A stretch of 64,000 bases of DNA from the NCBI GenBank assembly GCA_033030425.1, contig JAUFSD010000013.1, forward strand, positions 62,001 to 126,000. The letters are read 5' to 3'. Below, piece by piece: positions 57,501 through 64,000 of this stretch. Under the pieces are notes generated by a model that saw nothing but the letters and a program-made list of their open reading frames with translations, had not been told where the DNA came from and searched no databases. The first letter of the stretch is position 1, and each line of letters opens with the position of its first letter. This DNA comes from Verpa conica. Taxonomy: Eukaryota; Ascomycota; Pezizomycetes; Pezizales; Morchellaceae. The translations under genes and the position numbers were made by a program.

Positions 57501-57722
57501 CTCGCGAGGAAGGACTTGAACGTGAATCTTACAGACAATATCGGCCGGTCACCGCTTTACATAGCAGCACAAGACGGACGCCCACTAATTGCCCAACACC
57601 TACTTGCAAGGAAGGATGTGGACTTGAGTCTTACGGACAAAGATGGGCGGACAGCGCTATCAGTGGCGAGAGAGAGTAATCATCACAAAATCGTTGCAGA
57701 ATTGATTGACAGGAGGGATTAG
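51552..57722 (+). CDS. Giant membrane protein with ankyrin array
   Basis: A single exon of 2056 residues. The N-terminus (GWDNFANNLASDLAPLLTLLGEQ) marks a large fungal family of unknown function. Hydrophobic segments lie at about 57-80, 213-237, 246-270, 346-370 and 374-392, so the first 400 residues are probably membrane-embedded. Residues about 400-980 are a globular region with no domain I can name. The rest is ankyrin: first about 13 repeats of 35 residues with an APAPHSGLTALQAAA loop, then about 16 repeats of 34 residues of the ARKDVDVNLADKDGWTPL type. The two blocks differ clearly in consensus, suggesting two rounds of internal expansion. A linker at about residues 1160-1245 breaks the first block and contains a His-Ser-Asp-Thr tandem repeat. 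The repeats probably bind proteins; ligand and trigger are unknown. Confidence 0.88.
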   Translation: MADSANAACSPPDCAPPEGWDNFANNLASDLAPLLTLLGEQVTTQYLSESLSWVDSLLFALAPLGIITAMVAAIRVAGTPLLRSLIGRAKESRGTVEAALMSSTSSDVCELWNGEGVVRVLGSPVLLQLVHLDLEEDFEQESEKQIVNDSAGIYLFREAIKLNLYKRQGNIDSATDPDSSGDADADSDIENLLARQNPPNLSLNVSIKPLDQRVIISFVALGFLLQGGVLVFSAITQYYLKLPKNNATVAAYGFPVFLAGTLILAVGMFLCAQAVETSTKEVTWESTEKGGSKSIIWLQQGGQTVGDQRFEPFARRSGNRSPGNRIITSEKAVTKVERAEEPTARSSLVTAAISFALIGFIAQFIGLRAMHPSVIVAQLGAVLIMTVLRSCAHIQREDRNDIQYPDEVEGYELDWLAKYLKECESWEVITGADALPVQSSTRGAIYTPLPDPTSNVAMAVMKTRARLARLSSDWQLESRKKVEILHSIIERTMGEVFASMALDDDLKDSYTFEWAVPVKASFKDTQMNGGPVKPYHINLKLSRTRDENSNWRAWKTEKSELEAVLCLWISSLTEVSRARAKVRKPHLKQIRLLGPATQGTKVDYRLWIHRGTTPEQTVLDPRVARYFGWSRGSSGGDSTSVEYLCVDAEGELETLCAQELYALFLFELVSRIKGVGGNTALRTDDSTTGTTVIPRDNDWAQFRLSNSNLASLAAIYNESGLGTTEEAYFCIVPAFSAMEKLPYPHEAYSEARRASERLGKEGKWDKAAEIDSWLYDNSRATNAPPRDIKTIRAEVRNRLLKLSQRLAKSITKDANEPDNIEKIWDTVYSQRQVLSASRVSEDRPFVLVTLCMTFKRAKPGVDVKEIVELVCETIQSLRTQKVHITTMFKDKVRKALNAGSIHETDSFVRFLWANTIPRDAGSIKKDDHLASKLLFNARRTADDFLCTDKLKGYLSNTEFLRSAAETKAETGVSAHEISDGQTPVDLLLIRGFRTPLQMAAEIGHEETVQKLLQAGADVNAKAATHLGRTALQAAVEAGNEVVMKQLLKAGASINAPPAEYSGRTALQAAAGAGHEEIVKQLLANKANVSAEPASTLGRTALQAAAEGGHGSVVELLLGAKAHINAAPAPHSGLTALQAAAKGGHIEIVQLLLKRAHGTITKIYADKDIDANVSAVPAPHPRDSDSRGMADDAYKGTMKLLSEADPDPNIDFDTGTDVDAHSDTHSDTHSDTHSGADFRADVNTAPAPYSGLTALQAAASGGYKEIIKLLLEENASVNAAPAPHSGVTSLQAAARSGNKEVVALLLKANADVNAEPAPHFGVTALQVAARGGHKEIVELLLTAKASVNAAPATYSGVTALQAAAEGDHKEVVELLLAAGADVNAPPATESGRTALQAAAENDHEELVEQLLAANADVNALPAKAFGRTALQAAVESGHKNIVKALLAVNADVNAAPAEESGRTALELAVDAGDTEIFELLLAGNFDLEAALDIALERGYDEVTVKLLEMGDVNSQRGEDLSTPLYRAIKLGHDATARQLLARKDVDVNLANIDGCTPLYVAALYNREEMTQRLLDRKEINVSLTDSHGRAPLSIAVREGHQAIFRQLIARKDVDASLANKEGLTPLIIAAWKGHEEIARELLARGDVDVNLTDKTGRSPLFVAVNHGNEGVFQQLLARKGVDVNLADKDGWTPLNIAAFKGHEEIARQLLAREDVDINLPDNIGRTPLYTATQYANRGIAKQLLAKKQVEVNRADKDGWTALNVAAWKGRARITRLLLAREDVDINLADNIGRSPLYIAAREGHKDVSKQLLARKEVKVNFREYGEGWTPLYRAVLGQKEEVVRQLLAREDVDADLTDSIGRSPLYIAVREGYDGIIKQLLARKDVDINRFEINERWTPLYRAVMSGKEPAVRELLAREDLNVNFTDNIGRSPLYIAARDGHDDIVKQLLTRKDINVNLAEPSEGWTPLYRAVKSGRVAVVRQLLARKDLNVNLTDNIGRSPLYIAAQDGRPLIAQHLLARKDVDLSLTDKDGRTALSVARESNHHKIVAELIDRRD
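55207..55250 (+). repeat. 12-bp in-frame tandem repeat
   Basis: Four copies of ACTCAYTCTGAT encode repeated His-Ser-Asp-Thr within the ankyrin gene linker. The unit is a multiple of three, so length change keeps the frame. Confidence 0.8.
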
Positions 57723-59033
57723 ACGCTGGTATACGTATATCACTAAGATTTGTAGCAGTATAAGGTCTTGTTAGAACCAGTAACTCCTTATTTAGGCGTC
57801 CAAGTGCTGACTAAACAAGTAAAATCTAGTCCGCGAGAGTCACAATCCACTGAACTATCATAATCCCTATTCATTCCATCCCGTAGTCTAAACCAGGATA
57901 GCAAGGAGATTTCAGAAAGACTGGGATAGTGTGTAGGGTGGCACATGGTTTATTTCTTTCTTTATAAATAGATTCTTAGGGTGGCTGTTTTTCCTATATC
58001 CAAGGGTGGTAAGTGCGGTAGTCGGTTTATTATATATGTAATCTCGTTTCTAGTTAGGTTATCTTGTATATCATATGCGTAGCGGTGGTTTTGTATTAGC
58101 TGGAAGATACTTCTTATAAAATTCTACTTATGATTGCTATTATGGGGTTGATATCACCTCCTAAATAGTGAAATAGGATCAATAGGTCTCTATTTAGTGT
58201 ATATAGGTTTGTATACCTCTGCGAGCTGTCTACGTATCACAACTATTTAGGCATGTAACATAAAAGGACAGCTACCAACATATTTCGTGACACTCTATAG
58301 TAATACCGAAAGGGCTCATGATTCACCTGACATCATCAATATCCATGTGGTCCATGATGGGTTGGATTATCTTTAGGTGTGGCAAGCTTCATACCGTCTT
58401 AATGTTCTTCATCAAATGTCACTCGCTTCATTAACAATCACTCGTATACGAGGTAGTACATTTATATCCGGAAAAGACTGTCTATCTCGTGTATTAGTGC
58501 GAGAATTCAATACCCTCTAACGGTAGTCTCGTGCTCAGCCCCCTTATTTGCTGCGCAGCACCTTAGGGTCTGGAGCAGTAAAGTTCCGAGAAGTCTTAGG
58601 GATATCTCCGAAAGCCTCCGGATCTCTCGGGGGATTGGGCTGGCTCGGGGGTCTTTTGACCTTCGTGTATTTACGTTTGTGTGATGGCTTCATATAAATG
58701 TAAGTACCTAATTCCCGCCGAAAACCTCCGAAAACCCCCGACCTGCTGGGGGCTTTCCAGTAAGTTTGGCCTTTTAGAGATACTTAGGTTTGTGTGGAAC
58801 GACCACACAAAGGTAAGTACCAAATTCCCCCCGAAAGCCCCCCGAGAGGAATATCCCCCCAAAGAAAATCTGGCGCAAATATGTTTCGTTGAATGCGCTG
58901 CTAACCATATCAGGCGGCTGTTGCGCTTAGGCAGCGCCCACAAACAGCGCTTGTGTTTTCTCGCGCTTCATCGTCAAGGACCCCTCAACAGTCTCTCAAC
59001 CTAGGCTACAAAACGAAAAATTCAACCGGTATA
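57723..59033. other. Intergenic region, promoter side of the zinc-finger gene
   Basis: No gene was found. The last 430 bases hold an imperfect tandem repeat (58608-58846). The open frame continuing upstream of 59034 has no ATG before it and is treated as leader. Confidence 0.45.
58608..58846. repeat. Imperfect 110-bp tandem repeat
   Basis: Units begin at 58608, 58718 and 58831 with CCGAAAGCC or CCGAAAACC, each followed by a GGGG-containing stretch, TTTGTGTG and GTAAGTACC-AATTCCC. Unit lengths are about 110 and 113, and the third copy is truncated. Several positions differ between copies. The GTAAGTACC element in each copy resembles a splice donor. Confidence 0.65.
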
Positions 59034-60059
59034 ATGTCCTTCTCTGCTCACGGTCGTGGGTTCCGCTGCGAGGAATGCGATTCCAACTTTGACAATATTC
59101 ATGAGTTGGGCCAGCACCAGCTCTCCAAGCACTCGCCCGGACATGACTGCAATTCATGCAGTAGTCGTTTCCCAGACCTTCATTCCCTTAAAAAGCACCG
59201 CTCTTCTACACACGCTCCCAGCTCTCGTGAGGGGGGATGGACTCTTATTGCCTCCGAGCAGGACCGATTCCCTGGTACAAGAAACAACCACGACGAAGAC
59301 AACAATAAGTTAGAGAGCATCTTGGGATACGTTCCATTTCATCAATGTGAACAGTGCAACAAAAAATTCAAAAATCAACTCGGTCTCAATCAGCACTTGA
59401 ATTTGTTTTTGCACGCCTCGAAAGATAGTTGTCATACATGCGGCAGCAAATTCCCCAACAAGAGTACCTTAAGTCTCCGCCTCTCAACCGGAAATTCCTC
59501 TACCCGGCAGATCAACAGGGACCGCCCCAGCATAGACGTGTACGATAGGGATGCGTCCGACAGAGACGCCTCTGACTATCTTCACTCAACTCCATATACA
59601 AAAAACCCTAAAATCGGCTGCACTCAATGCAATAGATCGTTCAACAGTAAAAGCGCCCTCGACGATCACACTGCCGCTATGCATTTCCCAAATTTTTACT
59701 GCAGGGAGTGCGATAAGAAGTTCTCCGATCAGTATGCATTGAATCAACACCTTGTTTCTCCAGTGCACCCGGTCGTTCCTTACTGCGATAAGTGCAAGAG
59801 GGGGTTTTCCACCGTTGTTGGTTTGGTGCAACACCGCTTGTCTGTGCACACCTCCGAATTTACCTATTGGGACCGCGATGGGCACACCCCAACCAAGAAA
59901 TCTTCCGTCCAACAACAAAAACCTCCTACGCACGCATCTAGCCCTACGCACGCATCTAGAGCTGAATACTCCGAGAGTATTCAGAGCATCCAGACTGGAG
60001 AGCAGCTGATGCAGGTCTACAGGGCTTCACGTGCTATGGAAAGGAAACGAGGTTTGTAG
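59034..60059 (+). CDS. C2H2 zinc-finger protein
   Basis: 341 residues from the ATG at 59034; the open frame upstream lacks an ATG. Seven finger units follow: FRCEECDSNF, HDCNSCSSRF, HQCEQCNKKF, DSCHTCGSKF, IGCTQCNRSF, FYCRECDKKF and PYCDKCKRGF. Six keep both His ligands in C-x2-C-x12-H-x4-5-H spacing. The fourth (about residues 138-160) has the cysteines but reads LSLRLSTGNSS where His should be, so it cannot bind zinc in the usual way. Linkers of 40-50 residues split the fingers into groups of two, two and three, unlike a canonical TGEKP array. A short basic tail (RAMERKRGL) ends the protein. DNA or RNA binding in the nucleus is the likely role; the target is unknown. No intron is needed. 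Confidence 0.85.
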   Translation: MSFSAHGRGFRCEECDSNFDNIHELGQHQLSKHSPGHDCNSCSSRFPDLHSLKKHRSSTHAPSSREGGWTLIASEQDRFPGTRNNHDEDNNKLESILGYVPFHQCEQCNKKFKNQLGLNQHLNLFLHASKDSCHTCGSKFPNKSTLSLRLSTGNSSTRQINRDRPSIDVYDRDASDRDASDYLHSTPYTKNPKIGCTQCNRSFNSKSALDDHTAAMHFPNFYCRECDKKFSDQYALNQHLVSPVHPVVPYCDKCKRGFSTVVGLVQHRLSVHTSEFTYWDRDGHTPTKKSSVQQQKPPTHASSPTHASRAEYSESIQSIQTGEQLMQVYRASRAMERKRGL

Positions 60060-61023
60060 GTATATCAGATTGCTATGGAGGATCGAATGTGGTGGGATAA
60101 AGAGATCAGCTAGGATGTGGTGGCGATGTGATGTAAGATCTGGATAGCGTCTGCGGAGATAGGTCGGGTGAGGGATTTCATAAGTAACAACTGTAGGGAA
60201 TGATTAGCGTCTATATGTATGAAAAAAAATTATAACGCAAATTTCTAAAGAGTTCTAGTATTCAACTGACACTAATAATCTTCTCCTGGTGATCTTCATG
60301 ATAATTAAAGCCTTTTTAGGGGGATGGAACAGCCAATCATAGATAATCACTCGTATGGTCATAATTCTGCCATGAGGTAAAAGGTGCTGAATCGATTGTC
60401 TAATATAGATAGAGAGATCTATCGATATATTCTCGAAAAGAGAGAACCCTAAAGCCTTATATGGGATTCCTTGGCTGGATCCTCAAACATATCAAATAGA
60501 GAAACACGTGACTCATATATGAAACCCTCCATCGGCTATCCTTTTTAGGAAGCATCTAACATGCCAGGATGCCCCGCCGTAAATAGAATTATCCTAACAT
60601 CAACCAAAATATATTGATGCTCCACCTGTAAGGAATTTAGGTATTACAGCGTTTCAGGGTTTTTATATGCCGGCCCTTTGCGTTACTCCACAGGTGGTAT
60701 TTACTGATAGTAAAGAGTGAGAGGGGCCTATTGCTCCTAATTTTTTTGTAAAAGCAATATATTCATAGTAATGAAAGGTTTGATTGTACTAGATAGTAGG
60801 GCTCTGGGTGTGGAAGTCGTAAAAAGCTAGTAGATTCGTATGTAGTAGAGAGGTTTGACTTGGCTAAACCATACCGGGCAACGGTAAAAATAATCGGAAC
60901 TAAAGAAAGACATACAGTAGTAATATTCCTAACATGATTAACCCAATAATACGAGCTAGGTACTAGCTGTACTTGCCCCTTACTAGGTATATATATCTTC
61001 CACAAGTATCTCTATAAAGAAGA
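60060..61023. other. Convergent intergenic region
   Basis: No gene, repeat or RNA was seen between the 3' ends of the zinc-finger and P-loop ATPase genes. The minus open frame at 60763-61005 is AT-rich and featureless. Confidence 0.5.
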
Positions 61024-62545
61024 TCACCCACAAACAATAGATTTTCCACCATCGACCGTCAACCGTTTCCTCACTTTGATTTTCAAAGGGCTTACATTCA
61101 ATCTTACCGGTTTCTCGGTATCAAGGTGATTCACGAGACCTACAGGAGAAAAAACCAAAGCTTCGCCAGTCCTTAAACTAACTATCCGGGTAAAAAGGTT
61201 CGTTCCATCTGTTTCCTCAGTGGGGATACGCTTACGGAGGACATTAAACCACGCTGGACTAGTAAATCTGTGAATCATGACCATAGAGCAGAGATCAATT
61301 AGATTTGGTGATACGGTCGGTTCCTGCGTCGAAACGATTATCCGCGTGCCGTAGTGCCGCTGTTGGCGAATAACCCCAAGAATACTCTCGGTAAGTGCTT
61401 TTGAGGCTGTGGTGTTGGTAAGGTACTACACATGATTTCAGCACAAACACTGGGTGATTATGGAGGAAATACTCTAGGTAAATAAAACTACAGTAATTTA
61501 CCTTGTGGGCTTCATCAAGAGCAACTATCTTTCCTTGATCAGGGCCAGAGCTTCCAAGATATACCCCCATGCAAATTTTGAATAGGACGCATGCTGTATT
61601 GACATCCATAAAAGGACAACTCAAGTCAACGATAGTTACAGTGCCTCTTTCGAAGTTGAAACAGCTTGAGCTATTGCCGTCTAAATTTAGGAAGGATTCC
61701 AATATCTCCATTCGCTGGTTTAATGATCTTCTCTGCATATCATTGAAATCTGCTCTTTTGAGACGATTTTTAAAGTCTATGAAGTCAAATTCTTTGGTAC
61801 CTTCTGCCGCCATGCCGCGTAAAATGGTAACGACTTGGGCCATATATAGTGACGATGAGTGTGATTGGTCAACAGACATCAACGCGAGCATTGAACTGAT
61901 ATTTAGTTGCCCAGGTTGCAGCTTCAAAGGTTTTACGTTGACACCAGGGATCTTAGTGTATTCATTTCTTAGGTTGTGTGTATTTGATGGCGAAGCCAGC
62001 ACATTGACTGATGGCGCGGTAAAGCCACTAAATTCTGGACTCGGAGAAGACAGAAATGCTGCCTCGCAAGGCTGGAAGTTTGAGCGGGATGTATACTCGC
62101 CAAAGTAAAAGACTAAGGCTGATAATGGGCGTTCTAGAGTACCCAGCATTGGGCTCGGAATCAAACAATTCTCTACCTGCTCTTTAGCCCATATCTGGGT
62201 AAGTGGGTTTTATAACTACTAACCAATGAGGCATGACATGGTATGAGATTTCCCACTCCCTTGGACACCACAAATAAATGCCGACCATGGGATGTAAGTG
62301 TTAAGAAATAGCCGACGATCCTTTTTGAACGTCGGTCCTAGCTCAGGCGGGGGTAAGGCATTCCCTAGGAGCCCATACCGGGGTAACATGGCTTTCCAAT
62401 CGGGTTCTTTCAATACGTCTGAGGAGAAAATAGTTGCATCTTTGACATCGCTAGTGGATACTCCAACCTCATCGCTCAGGTCATCTAAGCTTAGCAAACA
62501 CAGTTGATCGTCGAGGGTCGGGGTACCGAGTGCTGATTGTTCCAT
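61024..62545 (-). CDS. HerA/FtsK-like P-loop ATPase, 3 exons
   Basis: Exons 62545-62224, 62181-61502 and 61425-61024 join to 467 residues. Walker A GVQGSGKSHT is at 93-102, Walker B VALDEAHK at 327-334 (Asp330, Glu331), and the sensor strand RIIVSTQEP has Gln368. The DEAH box on an additional-strand P-loop fold with IVST-Q and the following SxxLxDLCSMVMIHRF block is the HerA/FtsK/VirB4-type pattern, whose members pump or unwind nucleic acid as hexameric rings. The fungal branch is uncharacterised. Introns are 42 and 76 nt; both phases agree. The N-terminal 90 residues are a poorly conserved cap. The start is the only ATG before Walker A without a stop between. The arginine-finger candidate is in IRQQRHYGTR. 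Function in this organism is unknown. Confidence 0.85.
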
Positions 62546-64000
62546 GGCTTTGGTAGGTTCTTTAATGAGACTTTGAGCCTGTTTGCTATATAGGTGGGAG
62601 TTCCTTCTATGCTTCTTATTATTCTGGGAGTGTTGTACCTTAGCCTAGGCCTGAAGACCAATTACGTATATGTTATTGCTCGGTGTTTGGATGTCCAGGT
62701 AGTTATCGGGCTCGGTTTGACCGTGTTGATGAGGGCAAATGATACAAAACTCTTTTATCAATAATGGATTTAGAAAGTGAGAAAAGACCCTGGAGCTAGC
62801 TAATTAAAGAGTGGGCGTCTAAGAGGTGGTATTTATCCTTATCGGCCAGCCCGGATATTCATAATCATCAATTGCATGCATGCAGTCTGCTAATCAATTG
62901 ATGTGTAGTTATGTATGCGCAGGACCCGTTTGAAGGGTACTCACCTATATCTTACCTATTTGAGGCTAACAAGGGACTTTTCTTAGGTGGCGGGTACTTA
63001 TAAATTCCTCAACTAGGCCTAATTAGGTTCAACTCAAGACACGTAGTTCAGGCAACCAACCGGGAGCAAAATTCTTTCTGCAGGCTGCCCTTCATACTAC
63101 AAACCCCTGTGAGTATACTAGGCACTTTTCTTTTAACATAAACTCCGCTTGAAATCTTTTTGTGAGTTGTAGTAATGCCAGGCGAGTCTGATACATGTAG
63201 TGCTTGAGACTCGAATTTTTAGACCATCAGAGTCAGGATTCTAAATACGCAGCTTGATTAGCAGCTAGGAAGTCGATCAAGATTTATTTCCTTGATCCTA
63301 TCCTACTCACATTGAAATAGTTAATTACTGATATTAGTGGTGGATGACTGATACGGATAATGGCCGGTGATAGCCTTGCTAATGCAGCCTACCTGCATTT
63401 GCCACTACTACCGGAATACCCTGCTGTTTCCCCTCCCTGTTTCCTTCCGCTAACCGGGAGGTAAAGTATGAGGTTGTGGGTCTTGATACTAGCTAGACGG
63501 AGGAAATGCGAATTAACGTATTAGGTGTACAGCGAGTACCAATATATTCGCTATGAATTATATCTATTAGCTATCATACCTATATAGGATCTGGAAACAT
63601 CAGAATCACGTAAGCGGGTATATAGAAGAGTATTATAAACCGTATTCTTATCAACCTGATATATTATCAGGGTAATCATAGACTTTGTATGACAGTATAG
63701 GCCATTAGGTATACAAAAAAGATTAATATTTTTGAGTAGCAGAGGTTTGCTTAAATGTGCCTTGAGGTTGTTAGAAGTAGATATACATATCACCATCGAG
63801 TATTTAGTTCAGGGTTAGGGTTATATCTCAGATACCACTCTAGCCCTATGCGTATAGGGTAGTATAGTTGGTTTCTACTCAAAAAAGTATAATTATACAA
63901 TGATATAAACCAGTATCAAAGTGGCACGTAATGCGGGATACACCACTTGTGAATTTTACATAGCCTTAACGTATACTTAAGACCTATTTCAATTAACCAC
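62546..64000. other. AT-rich intergenic region to the window end
   Basis: No gene was found. A 9-bp inverted repeat, CATCAATTG at 62866-62874 and CAATTGATG at 62895-62903, flanks a GCATGCATGC palindrome. Two TTAGGG units occur near 63811-63823 but do not form an array. Confidence 0.5.

Noticed and set aside
63811..63823. TTAGGG-type repeats near the window end
   Set aside because: Only two units, so not a telomere or clear subtelomeric array.

Overview
The window reads as nuclear DNA of a filamentous ascomycete fungus (Pezizomycotina; I cannot fix the genus). Evidence: genes split by short GT-AG introns, many about 50-70 nt with a CTAAC-like branch sequence just before the acceptor; typical fungal families (NACHT/TPR and esterase/ankyrin STAND-like proteins, Hsp70-like ATPase, Mx-like dynamin, KRE9-like surface protein); and a LINE retrotransposon with fungal-type ORFs. 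Genes are spaced by long AT-rich tracts holding relics and small foldback elements.

Layout. 1-1947: C-terminal TPR part of an NLR-like receptor cut by the window edge. 3700-4815: decayed ankyrin-repeat relic. 6394-7236: KRE9/KNH-like type I membrane protein. 9844-12295 (-): an 11-exon Hsp70-like ATPase gene, rebuilt here from fragments. 13799-15728: three-exon coiled-coil gene of unknown function, probably with a GC-AG intron. 16596-17743: three-exon ricin-B-like lectin. 19431-29503 (-): a patatin-NACHT-TPR receptor gene whose fourth exon is split by an intact 5.1 kb LINE (23658-28802, 17-bp target-site duplication). 30622-32985 (-): six-exon dynamin-like GTPase. 40579-43110 (+) and 45338-48499 (-): two tail-to-tail paralogues that join an alpha/beta-hydrolase to ankyrin repeats. 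51552-57722: a 2056-residue membrane-ankyrin protein in one exon. 59034-60059: C2H2 zinc-finger protein. 61024-62545 (-): HerA/FtsK-like P-loop ATPase.

Taken together, much of the gene content is of the kind fungi use for non-self recognition: repeat-domain receptors (TPR, ankyrin) joined to lipase-like effector domains (patatin, SERAC1-like hydrolase) with or without a NACHT switch, beside an Mx-like dynamin, an Hsp70-like ATPase and a lectin. That they act together is inference from family knowledge and neighbourhood, not shown by the sequence. The most striking single features are the LINE-broken patatin-NACHT-TPR gene, which also has glycine where the patatin nucleophile serine should be, the paired esterase-ankyrin paralogues that lack a NACHT domain, and two previously unlabelled foldback (MITE-like) elements.

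Exon boundaries were set by eye from splice consensus, reading frame and family conservation; no search or alignment program was run.
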